A stretch of 38,315 nt of DNA from DAIOFH01 sp036745875 (GTDB lineage: Bacteria; Planctomycetota; SZUA-567), in assembly GCA_036745875.1 (NCBI GenBank), contig DAIOFH010000025.1, positions 1-38,315 on the forward strand, read 5' to 3'. Shown piece after piece: positions 7,975 through 15,480 of this stretch. The stretch's first letter is position 1, and every line of letters starts with the position of its first letter. The notes beneath the pieces were generated by a model that was given only the letters and a program-made list of their open reading frames with translations, had not been told where the DNA came from and searched no databases. The position numbers were made by a program, and so were the translations under genes.

Positions 7975-10197
7975 TTAGAGATCGTTGGTATTCCGATGCA
8001 GGAAGAGCCTGGCAATCCTCGCGTCGACATAATTGACGCTGCCTTTCGATGCTTCGACAACCGGTTTGAGCAGGGTGCCGCCGGATTTTTCAAAAAGCGT
8101 TGTGATCTCGCGTAGCTTCTCCTGAGGCATGATCTGGTCAGGCTGGAAGGTATAGCCGAATTCATGGAGCGATTCCATGTGCGTGACGATTGTTTCGGTC
8201 TTGAGTTTTCTTTTTTGTGCAATCTCGTGGAGAGACAATCCGTCCGAAAACAATTGCCAGGTGGCAAGTTCCGTGTCCGAAGGCTTTTTCTCTTCCGGTT
8301 CCGGCGCGGGTGGTCGCGGTTTTAACGGGGTTGAAGGTTTCGCAACTGGAGGGGGTGCGGGGCGGTGGCCCTCCTCGGGATGCTCAGCCAGATAGCTGGC
8401 GATTGCAGTGAGGAAGGGTTCGCCGTAGGTTTTCAATTTGTGCCTGCCTACGCCGGAAACGTTCAGCATGTCCTCGTCGCTACGGGGCAGGATTCTCGCC
8501 ATGTCCTGCAGCGTCTTGTCTGCAAACACCATGTACGGGGGCAGGCCTTTCGCCTCCGCCAGCCTGGCCCGCTCCTTGCGCAGCCGGGCAAACAAGCCCT
8601 GCGAGTATGGCTGCGATGTTTGCGAGGCAGTGGTGCGTTTCGTCCTTCCCCTTTTCTCCGCCTGCTTGAGCATGGCGAATGTCGCTTCCCCCTTCAAAAC
8701 CTTCCAGCCTTCGGCGGTGACGCTGGGAGTGGGGTATTGGGAATCGGCGATCTCGGCGAGGCCTTTTGCGGTGACCGCTTCGATGACGGCGCGCCAATAG
8801 GATTTGTCTTTGTCCTTGCCGACGCCGAAAGTGGGGAGTTGGTTGTGGCTGTTCTGGCGGATCTTGGCGGTGTCGGCGCCGACGAGTATGTCCGCAAGAT
8901 GCACAGCGCCAAAGCGTCCGCCCGTCCGCGCCATGGCGGAAAGGACTTTTTGAGCGGGAACTGTGGCGTCTTCGCGCTCGGCTTCGCCTAGGCAGATATC
9001 ACAACTGCCGCAGTTTTCCTCCGGCCACTCTTCGCCGAAATATCCGAGGAGGGCGCAGCGGCGGCAGCCGTCGGTGCGGGTAAAAGCTATCATGCGGTTC
9101 AACTGGGCCTGGGCCGCTTCCCGGGCGGTGTTGTCCTCTATCCCGGCGTTGAAGCGGAGGAGTTGGGCGATGTCGGCCATGGAATGGAACAGCACGCACT
9201 GGGCCGGTTCCCCGTCGCGGCCGGCGCGGCCCGTCTCCTGGTAATAGCCTTCCAGGTTTTTCGGCAGGTCTGCGTGGACGACATACCGGACGTTCGGCTT
9301 GTCTATGCCCATGCCGAAGGCGATCGTCGCGACCACCACCTGACAGCGGTCGTGGCGGAAATCCTCCTGGGCGCGGGCGCGCTGGGTATCGGAAAGCCCG
9401 GCATGGTAGGCGCGGGCGTCTATGCCGTTTTTGACCAGCATGGCGGCTGTAGCTTCGACGTTTTTGCGGGTGGTGCGGTAGATGATTCCGGCCTCGTCGC
9501 CGCGTTCCGCGAGAAAATCCAGGACCTGGCGGTCGATGTCGTTCTTGGGCGCGATGCGGTAGGTGAGGTTCGGGCGGTTGAAGGAGGCGCGGGTCAGGTG
9601 TGGTTTCCTGAGCCCGAGCCGCGAAACGATGTCGTCAGCCACCTTCGGCGTCGCCGTTGCGGTGAAAGCGGCGATGGCAACGCCGGGAAATTCGCGGGCT
9701 ATGGCGGCGAGGGAAAGATAATCCGGCCGGAAGTCATGCCCCCATTCGGAAATACAGTGCGCCTCGTCGATGGCGAAAAAGGAAATATCGAGGCTTTTGA
9801 GATAATCCAGAAAGCCAGGTGCGTTGAAACGCTCGGGCGAAATATAAAGGAGTTGAATCCCGCCCTGGCGTATCGAACGGTAGATCCGCGATTTCTCCTC
9901 TTCACCAAGGGAACTGTTGAGGCTTGCCGCGCCGATGCCGTTGGCGTTGGCTGCGTCGACCTGATCCTTCATAAGGGAAATCAGCGGGCTTACGACAATG
10001 GCGGTTCCGCCTTTGAGGCAGGCGGGAAGCTGGTAGCAGAGGGATTTCCCGCCGCCAGTGGGCATGACGGCGAATACATCCGTTCCTGCCATCAAGGCAG
10101 TGATGATCTCCTGTTGGTGAGGGCGAAAAGCGGTGAAGCCGAAAAATTCAGACAGCGCGTCCAGGTATTTGGCGTCCGTCGTTTCTTGAGTGGCGAT
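7975..10197 (-). CDS. recQ: ATP-dependent DNA helicase RecQ, probable ATC start
   Basis: 3'-5' superfamily 2 helicase for recombination and replication repair. The frame opens after the zupT stop, and the first ATG/GTG/TTG is the TTG at 10095. The conserved RecQ N-terminus (FFGFTAFRPHQQEII, motif 0) is encoded upstream of it, so the real start must be earlier. The best candidate is ATC at 10195-10197, 6 nt after AAGGAG, giving 740 residues. Visible parts: Walker A MPTGGGKS, DEAH box (IDEAHCISEWGHDFR), the motif VI arginines (QETGRAGRDG), the RQC zinc cysteines (CRRC and CGSCDIC), HRDC (LPPYMVFADKTLQDMARILP) and a C-terminal helix-turn-helix segment of about 100 residues (TELATWQLFSDGLSLHEIAQ). 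It lies 12 bp after zupT and is probably co-transcribed with it. The function is secure; the start codon is inferred. Confidence 0.9.
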   Translation of the reverse strand: MATQETTDAKYLDALSEFFGFTAFRPHQQEIITALMAGTDVFAVMPTGGGKSLCYQLPACLKGGTAIVVSPLISLMKDQVDAANANGIGAASLNSSLGEEEKSRIYRSIRQGGIQLLYISPERFNAPGFLDYLKSLDISFFAIDEAHCISEWGHDFRPDYLSLAAIAREFPGVAIAAFTATATPKVADDIVSRLGLRKPHLTRASFNRPNLTYRIAPKNDIDRQVLDFLAERGDEAGIIYRTTRKNVEATAAMLVKNGIDARAYHAGLSDTQRARAQEDFRHDRCQVVVATIAFGMGIDKPNVRYVVHADLPKNLEGYYQETGRAGRDGEPAQCVLFHSMADIAQLLRFNAGIEDNTAREAAQAQLNRMIAFTRTDGCRRCALLGYFGEEWPEENCGSCDICLGEAEREDATVPAQKVLSAMARTGGRFGAVHLADILVGADTAKIRQNSHNQLPTFGVGKDKDKSYWRAVIEAVTAKGLAEIADSQYPTPSVTAEGWKVLKGEATFAMLKQAEKRGRTKRTTASQTSQPYSQGLFARLRKERARLAEAKGLPPYMVFADKTLQDMARILPRSDEDMLNVSGVGRHKLKTYGEPFLTAIASYLAEHPEEGHRPAPPPVAKPSTPLKPRPPAPEPEEKKPSDTELATWQLFSDGLSLHEIAQKRKLKTETIVTHMESLHEFGYTFQPDQIMPQEKLREITTLFEKSGGTLLKPVVEASKGSVNYVDARIARLFLHRNTNDL

Positions 10198-10209
10198 GCG
10201 GCTCTCCTT

Positions 10210-11067
10210 TTACGCCAATAACAACAGGCTCAGCGCCATCACCAGCATGCCGCACACCGCGCCGTAGATGGACAGATGGTGTTCGCCGTATTTTTCCGCC
10301 GACGGCAGGAGTTCGTCGAGGGATATAAACACCATGATCCCGGCGACGCCGGCCAATACCATCGCGGAAAGGGCGGGGGTCATGAAATGCATGAGGATCA
10401 AATATCCTACCAGCGCACCGAGGGGTTCCGTAAGGCCGGAGAGGAAGGACCAGAGGAAGGCCTTTTTCCTGTTGCCAGTGGCATAGAAGATCGGAACAGA
10501 AACAGCGATGCCTTCCGGGATATTGTGGATGGCGATGGCGATGGCGACGGAAAGGCCGATACTGGGATTGTCGATAGTCGACATGAACGTCGCCAGCCCT
10601 TCCGGGAAATTGTGGATGCCGATCACGAGCGCGGTCATGGTGCCCATGCGCATCAGGTGGCGGGTATTGCCGCGGCTTTTTTGCACCGAGTGGTCACCGC
10701 GCTCGCGTATCACCGTGTCCGCCCTGGTACCGTGCAAGTCTTCGATGCGCTTCACTTCGTGGGGGTTTTCCACTTCAGGGACGAATTTGTCGATCACGGC
10801 GATTAGGGCCATGCCGACAAAAAAAGCGCCGATGGCGTACCAGTCGCCAGTCGACGCGCTGCCGTACGCGTCAGCCAGGCTGACCCTGGCTCCGGTCAAC
10901 AGTTCCACAAAGGAAACGTAGATCATGACGCCCGCGGAAAAACCGAGGGAGGCGGCGAGGAAGCGAGTATTGGTGCGGTTGGCGAAAAACGCCAGCGCAC
11001 TGCCGATGCCGGTGGAAAGCCCGGCCAGCAGGGTAAAGGCGAATGCCATCAAGACGTTATCGTCCAT
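10210..11067 (-). CDS. zupT: ZIP-family zinc/metal transporter, ZupT type
   Basis: A 285-residue inner-membrane protein with about eight hydrophobic segments. ZupT imports Zn2+ and other divalent metals. The ZIP metal-binding signatures HNFPEG (TM4) and HNIPEG (TM5) are both present, followed by EPLGALVGY. A polar cytoplasmic loop of about 50 residues separates TM3 and TM4 and is less histidine-rich than in many ZIPs. The ATG follows GGAG by a suitable distance. The stop codon overlaps the sequence that supplies the ribosome site of recQ, so the two genes form one unit. No metal-responsive operator is evident upstream. Confidence 0.88.
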   Translation of the reverse strand: MDDNVLMAFAFTLLAGLSTGIGSALAFFANRTNTRFLAASLGFSAGVMIYVSFVELLTGARVSLADAYGSASTGDWYAIGAFFVGMALIAVIDKFVPEVENPHEVKRIEDLHGTRADTVIRERGDHSVQKSRGNTRHLMRMGTMTALVIGIHNFPEGLATFMSTIDNPSIGLSVAIAIAIHNIPEGIAVSVPIFYATGNRKKAFLWSFLSGLTEPLGALVGYLILMHFMTPALSAMVLAGVAGIMVFISLDELLPSAEKYGEHHLSIYGAVCGMLVMALSLLLLA

Positions 11068-11204
11068 GATTGTTTTTCTCCACTTTCGATATCAACTCCC
11101 TATAGTTACTACAAAAAGCATGAAAATACAAGGCAATATGAAAGCAGTCTCCTATAGTGAAGGTATTATGCTAAAAAAAATATTTTATGGATAAAAAAAA
11201 GTAA

Positions 11205-11233
11205 TTGAAAAAGTTTCTGACATATGCTATAAA
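11205..11233 (+). promoter_or_regulatory. sigma-70 promoter of the purine permease
   Basis: TTGAAA (11205-11210), a 17-bp spacer and TATAAA (11228-11233) make a near-consensus promoter. The transcript would have a leader of about 140 nt. That leader includes a hairpin of CGCCAC (11338-11343) with GTGGCG (11355-11360) just before the coding region. I could not match it to a known purine riboswitch consensus. Confidence 0.6.
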
Positions 11234-11377
11234 TGAAACGTAACCAGGGTAAGGCAACACCAGCGGCAAAAGTGCATCCCAACACATGCTGACGCCAAAC
11301 TCACTCTCGGCACTCACCTGTTTGTATTTTCACGAAACGCCACCTCCGGCATATGTGGCGGAGCGAAAGGTCAATCC

Positions 11378-12769
11378 ATGAGTGTTGATCCCAATTTGTC
11401 CACCCGCAGCAAAAACGCGCTTTTCACCTATGCGGCAAGGCCATCGTTGCACCGGATTGTCCCCCTCGGGCTGCAACACCTCGTCGCCGCCATTGTGGGT
11501 ATTGTCACGCCCGCAATGATCATCGCAAGGATGTGCAACCTGAGTGGAGAGGACAGCACGCTTCTTATTCAGTTGTCGCTGGTGTTTTCCGCCATTGCCA
11601 CCCTTATCCAGCTTTTCCCCATCGGCCGCATAGGGGCCGGACTTCCGGTCATCATCGGCATCGGCTTTGCCTATCTTCCGACCCTGCAGGCGATCGCTCT
11701 CCAGTATATGGCCGAGAATCCGGAGGACGGCAGGGGAGCGGTCGCCGTCATCCTCGGCGCGCAGATTTTCGGCGGTGTTGCGGCCTTTTTCGTTGGGTTC
11801 TTCGTCAAGCAAATCCGCCGCTTCTTTCCTCCTATCGTCACAGGCACGGTTATCTTCACTATCGGGATTTCATTGTACCCTACTGCCGTGCGCTATATGG
11901 CGGGCGGCGGCAACCCGCAAACCAACCCGATGTTCGCATCCTGGCAAAACTGGTGTGTTGCTGCGATAACCCTTCTTGTCGTCATTTACATCAATCACTT
12001 CACCGAGGGGATGTGCAAGCTGGCGTCCATCCTCATAGGCATGGTCTGCGGCTATGCCGTGGCGCTCTTGTTCACCGTGTTCGGCGTGGTACCGGAGTCC
12101 ATGCCAATGGTAAGCTTCGGCAACGTGTCGGCCGCACCCTATTTCCAGCTGGTCGAACCCATGTATTTTGGCCTTAAATTCATACCCAGCGCCATTGTCG
12201 GCATGATAATCATTTTTATAGTTAACGCCGTCCAGGCCATCGGCGACTTTTCCTCCACTACGATGGGAGGCATGGACCGCGAGCCCACCGACAGGGAGCT
12301 TTCCGGCGGCATTATGGCGAGTGGCCTATACAGCATAGTTTTTTCCTTCTTTGGAGTGCTGCCCACCGCCACCTACAGCCAGAACGTCGGCATCGTCACC
12401 GTCACCCGCGTCATCAACCGCCTGGTCTTCGCTTTTGCGGCGGTCATGATGCTTGTCGCGGGGATTTTGCCGAAATTCTCGGCGCTTCTCACCACCATTC
12501 CCCAAAGCGTCATTGGCGGAGCCACCATCTCGGTATTCGCATCCATCACCATGACCGGCATCCGCATGATCGCCTCGGAAGAAATGACGTCACGCTGGCT
12601 CTGTCTGGTCGGCCTCGCCATCGCCCTTGGCATTGGCATTACTTCGGTGCCCGGCTCCCTTGACGGTTTTCCCGCCTGGGTCGGCAGCATTCTCGGTTCG
12701 TCGTCTGTAGTTATCGCTACCTTGACCGCGATTATCCTGAATATAATCCTGCCCAAGGACAAAAAGTAA
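11378..12769 (+). CDS. NCS2-family nucleobase (xanthine/uric acid type) permease
   Basis: A 463-residue inner-membrane symporter of the nucleobase-ascorbate transporter family, with about 14 hydrophobic segments. The family signature QNVGIVTVTR fits [QEP]NxGxxxxT[RKG], and Gln at the first position is typical of purine (xanthine/urate) members rather than uracil permeases. A GDFSSTTMGGMDRE segment in TM8-9 corresponds to the substrate-binding region (normally E/D-S/T). The N-terminus (PSLHRIVPLGLQHLVA) is also typical. It stands alone between zupT and gyrA with its own promoter, and no purine catabolism genes are nearby. The exact substrate cannot be settled from sequence. Confidence 0.85.
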   Translation: MSVDPNLSTRSKNALFTYAARPSLHRIVPLGLQHLVAAIVGIVTPAMIIARMCNLSGEDSTLLIQLSLVFSAIATLIQLFPIGRIGAGLPVIIGIGFAYLPTLQAIALQYMAENPEDGRGAVAVILGAQIFGGVAAFFVGFFVKQIRRFFPPIVTGTVIFTIGISLYPTAVRYMAGGGNPQTNPMFASWQNWCVAAITLLVVIYINHFTEGMCKLASILIGMVCGYAVALLFTVFGVVPESMPMVSFGNVSAAPYFQLVEPMYFGLKFIPSAIVGMIIIFIVNAVQAIGDFSSTTMGGMDREPTDRELSGGIMASGLYSIVFSFFGVLPTATYSQNVGIVTVTRVINRLVFAFAAVMMLVAGILPKFSALLTTIPQSVIGGATISVFASITMTGIRMIASEEMTSRWLCLVGLAIALGIGITSVPGSLDGFPAWVGSILGSSSVVIATLTAIILNIILPKDKK

Positions 12770-12806
12770 AACCAGCCTCTCTCCATGCTGATCGCGCAAT
12801 ATAAAA

Positions 12807-12830
12807 CCCTCTCCCCGTAAAGGGAGAGGG
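12807..12830 (-). terminator. terminator between permease and gyrA
   Basis: CCCTCTCCC (12807-12815) pairs perfectly with GGGAGAGGG (12822-12830) around a 6-nt loop. Read on the minus strand, the stem is followed by TTTT, so it should end the gyrA transcript. On the plus strand no T-run follows, though it may still slow the convergent permease transcript. Confidence 0.7.
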
Positions 12831-12855
12831 TAGCGATTAGGGGTAAAAACACTTC

Positions 12856-15387
12856 CTATTCCTGGCTTTCACCTTCGTTGGCGTCGGAGCCGACGATGTC
12901 CGGCCCGCCTTCGCCGTCTTCTTCAGGCATGCCTTCTTCGTCCTTGTCGCCACCGACCAGGCGGGCGACTGCGACGACGCTGTCTTCGTCCTTGAGACGG
13001 ATGCACTTGACGCCCTGGGTGGCGCGGCCGATGACGCGGATACCGTTTACGGGGGTCCTGACCACCATGCCCTTCGACGTGATGATCATTACCTCGTCCT
13101 CTTCCTGCACTGTCATGCAGGAGACTACGGAACCGGTTTTCTCCGTCACGTTCATGTTGATGACGCCCTTGGCTCCGCGCTTGGTGAGGCGGTAGTCCGC
13201 GAAGTCGGAGCGCTTGCCGAGGCCGAGCTCGGAGACCGTGAGGACTGTGCAATTCGGCACAACCGCCATGAGTCCGATGCAGTAGTCGCCGTCGGCCAGG
13301 TTCATCCCGGCGACGCCGGCTGCCGTGCGGCCCATCGGGCGCACGTCCGTTTCCTTGAAGCGGCAGGCCAGGCCTTCGTGCGAGGCGAGGATCAGTTCGT
13401 CTTCGCCGCCGGTCATCACCACGCCGATCAATTCGTCGCCGTCGGCGATATTGATGGCACGGATGCCGCCCTTCTTCGGGTGCTGGAAGGCGGAGAGGAC
13501 CGTCTTCTTGATGACGCCCTCTTTTGTCGCCATGACGATGAAATGCTCTTCATCGAAGGTGCGGATAGGCATCATGGCGGAGATTTTTTCGCCCGGATCA
13601 AGGGACAGGAGGTTCGCTATGGAGCGGCCCTTGGCTGCGCGTCCCATTTCCGGCACGTCGTAGACCTTGAGCCAATGTATCTGACCCTTGGTCGTAAAGA
13701 AGAGGATGTAGTCGTGGGTGATGCCGACGAAAAGGTGCTCGATGAAATCGCCGTCCTTGAGGCCCGAGCCGGTGACGCCCTTGCCGCCGCGGCCCTGCTT
13801 GCGGTAGACATCAAGGGCCATACGCTTGATGTAACCTTCGTGCGAGACGACGACGGCCATTTCCTCTTCGGCAATCATGTCTTCGAGGGAGATGTCTTCG
13901 GCGGCAGCGACGATCTCGGTGCGGCGGGGGTCGCCGTACTTGTCGATCAATTCGCGGAGGTCTTCGCGGATGATGTCGAAAACCAGGTTGCGGTCGGAGA
14001 GGATGGCGCGGTAGTCGGCGATCTTCTTGACCAGTTCCGCATACTCGTTCTCGATCTCCTTCCTCTGGAGGCCGGTGAGGCGCGAGAGGCGCATGTCGAG
14101 GATGGCCTGCGCCTGGACTTCCGAGAAGCTGAACTCGGCGATAAGCGCCGTACGCGCCGTCGGGACGTCCGGGGAGTTGCGGATAATGTCGATGACGCGG
14201 TCGATATTGTCCAAGGCCTTCAGCAGACCTTCGAGGATATGGGCGCGGGCTTCCGCCTTATTCAAGAGGTAGACGGTGCGGCGGCGGATCACTTCGAATC
14301 GATGGTCGCGGTAGCACTCCATCATCTGCTTGAGGTTCAACGTCTCCGGGCGGCCCTTGACGAGGGCGATATTGTTGATGGAGAAGTTGGACTGGAGGGG
14401 CGTCAACTTGTAGAGCTGATTGAGGATGACGTCGGAGTTTTCGCCTGACTTGAGTTCGATGACGATCCTGATGCCGTCCTTGTTCGAATAGTCGTGGATA
14501 TTGGAGATGCCGTCGATCCTGCCGTCCTTGACGACGTCGGCGATTTTCTCGACCAGGGTGCCGAGATTGACCTGGTAGGGGATCTCCGTCACGACAATGG
14601 ACTGCCTGCCGCTCTTGCTGAGCGTCTCGATATGGCATTTGGCCCGCATGGTCACTGCGCCGCGGCCGGTGTTGTAGGCCTTGACGATGCCGTCCCTGCC
14701 GCAGATAAGGCCGCCTGTCGGGAAGTCGGGGCCCTGGACATACTTGATCAGGTCCTTGATCGTGATGTCGGGGTTGTCGAGAAGGGCGATTATGCCTTTC
14801 GATACTTCCTTGATGTTGTGCGGCGGAATGGATGTGGCCATGCCGACCGCGATGCCGGTCGCACCGTTCAGGAGCAGGAGCGGGGCTTTGGCCGGGAGGA
14901 CGGACGGTTCTTCCGAGGTGTCGTCGTAGTTGGGGACAAAGTCGACCGTGTCCTTCTCGAGGTCGGCGAGCATTTCGGAGGAAAGGCGCGTCATGCGACA
15001 TTCGGTATAACGCTGGGCGGCGGCGGGATAGCCGTCGATGGAACCGAAGTTGCCCTGCGGATCGACGAGGGGATAGCGAACGGAAAAGTCCTGCGCCAGG
15101 CGCACCAGGGCATCATAGATGGACGAGTCGCCGTGCGGGTGGTAATTACCCATGCAGTCGCCGACAACCTTGGCGCATTTGCGGTATTTTGCCCCCGCCG
15201 TGAGGTTGAGGTCGTTCATGGCGTAGAGGATGCGGCGCTGGACAGGCTTCAGGCCGTCCCGCGCGTCCGGAAGGGCGCGGGAGACGATGACGGACATGGA
15301 GTAGGTCAGGTAGCTGGTCCTGATTTCCTCCTCGATCGCCTTCGGCTTGACGCCCGCCGTCTGGGTGGTGAATACGTTGGAGCTCAT
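12856..15387 (-). CDS. gyrA: DNA gyrase subunit A
   Basis: The 843-residue breakage-reunion subunit of gyrase, which works as A2B2 to introduce negative supercoils. Visible features: the N-terminal winged-helix/tower core; the catalytic Tyr in AAQRYTECRM (usually AAMRYTE); the quinolone region HPHGDSSIYD with Ser and Asp at the positions equivalent to E. coli 83 and 87, so no classical resistance change; and a C-terminal beta-pinwheel opened by the GyrA box QGRGGKG, which separates it from ParC. The tail is strongly acidic (Asp/Glu/Gly-rich, last 35 residues), a feature known to tune supercoiling in other gyrases. It lies 93 bp after gyrB on the same strand. The ATG follows AGGAG at a rather long 11 nt. 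Confidence 0.97.
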   Translation of the reverse strand: MSSNVFTTQTAGVKPKAIEEEIRTSYLTYSMSVIVSRALPDARDGLKPVQRRILYAMNDLNLTAGAKYRKCAKVVGDCMGNYHPHGDSSIYDALVRLAQDFSVRYPLVDPQGNFGSIDGYPAAAQRYTECRMTRLSSEMLADLEKDTVDFVPNYDDTSEEPSVLPAKAPLLLLNGATGIAVGMATSIPPHNIKEVSKGIIALLDNPDITIKDLIKYVQGPDFPTGGLICGRDGIVKAYNTGRGAVTMRAKCHIETLSKSGRQSIVVTEIPYQVNLGTLVEKIADVVKDGRIDGISNIHDYSNKDGIRIVIELKSGENSDVILNQLYKLTPLQSNFSINNIALVKGRPETLNLKQMMECYRDHRFEVIRRRTVYLLNKAEARAHILEGLLKALDNIDRVIDIIRNSPDVPTARTALIAEFSFSEVQAQAILDMRLSRLTGLQRKEIENEYAELVKKIADYRAILSDRNLVFDIIREDLRELIDKYGDPRRTEIVAAAEDISLEDMIAEEEMAVVVSHEGYIKRMALDVYRKQGRGGKGVTGSGLKDGDFIEHLFVGITHDYILFFTTKGQIHWLKVYDVPEMGRAAKGRSIANLLSLDPGEKISAMMPIRTFDEEHFIVMATKEGVIKKTVLSAFQHPKKGGIRAINIADGDELIGVVMTGGEDELILASHEGLACRFKETDVRPMGRTAAGVAGMNLADGDYCIGLMAVVPNCTVLTVSELGLGKRSDFADYRLTKRGAKGVINMNVTEKTGSVVSCMTVQEEDEVMIITSKGMVVRTPVNGIRVIGRATQGVKCIRLKDEDSVVAVARLVGGDKDEEGMPEEDGEGGPDIVGSDANEGESQE

Positions 15388-15424
15388 GTGTAATAGTTCT
15401 CCTAAAACTTGCGGAATCTATTGA

Positions 15425-15442
15425 TAATATTGGTAATATTGG
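15425..15442. repeat. tandem 9-bp repeat in the gyrB-gyrA spacer
   Basis: TAATATTGG is repeated twice without a gap and is flanked by GATAA (15423-15427) and TTATC (15443-15447), which could pair. It lies in the short AT-rich spacer between gyrB and gyrA. The role is unknown. Confidence 0.4.
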
Positions 15443-15480
15443 TTATCAGTTCATTGTTTCAGTGATGTGGATGTCGTGAA

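Noticed and set aside
12807..12830. CCCTCTCCC/GGGAGAGGG considered as a dispersed repeat or mobile element end
   Set aside because: Only one copy in the window; it is fully explained as the gyrA terminator.
13378..14448. Long plus-strand frames antisense to gyrA and gyrB (also 14494-15393 and 16546-17916)
   Set aside because: Low-complexity Asp/Val/Gly-rich translations typical of shadows; the gyrase frames are certain.
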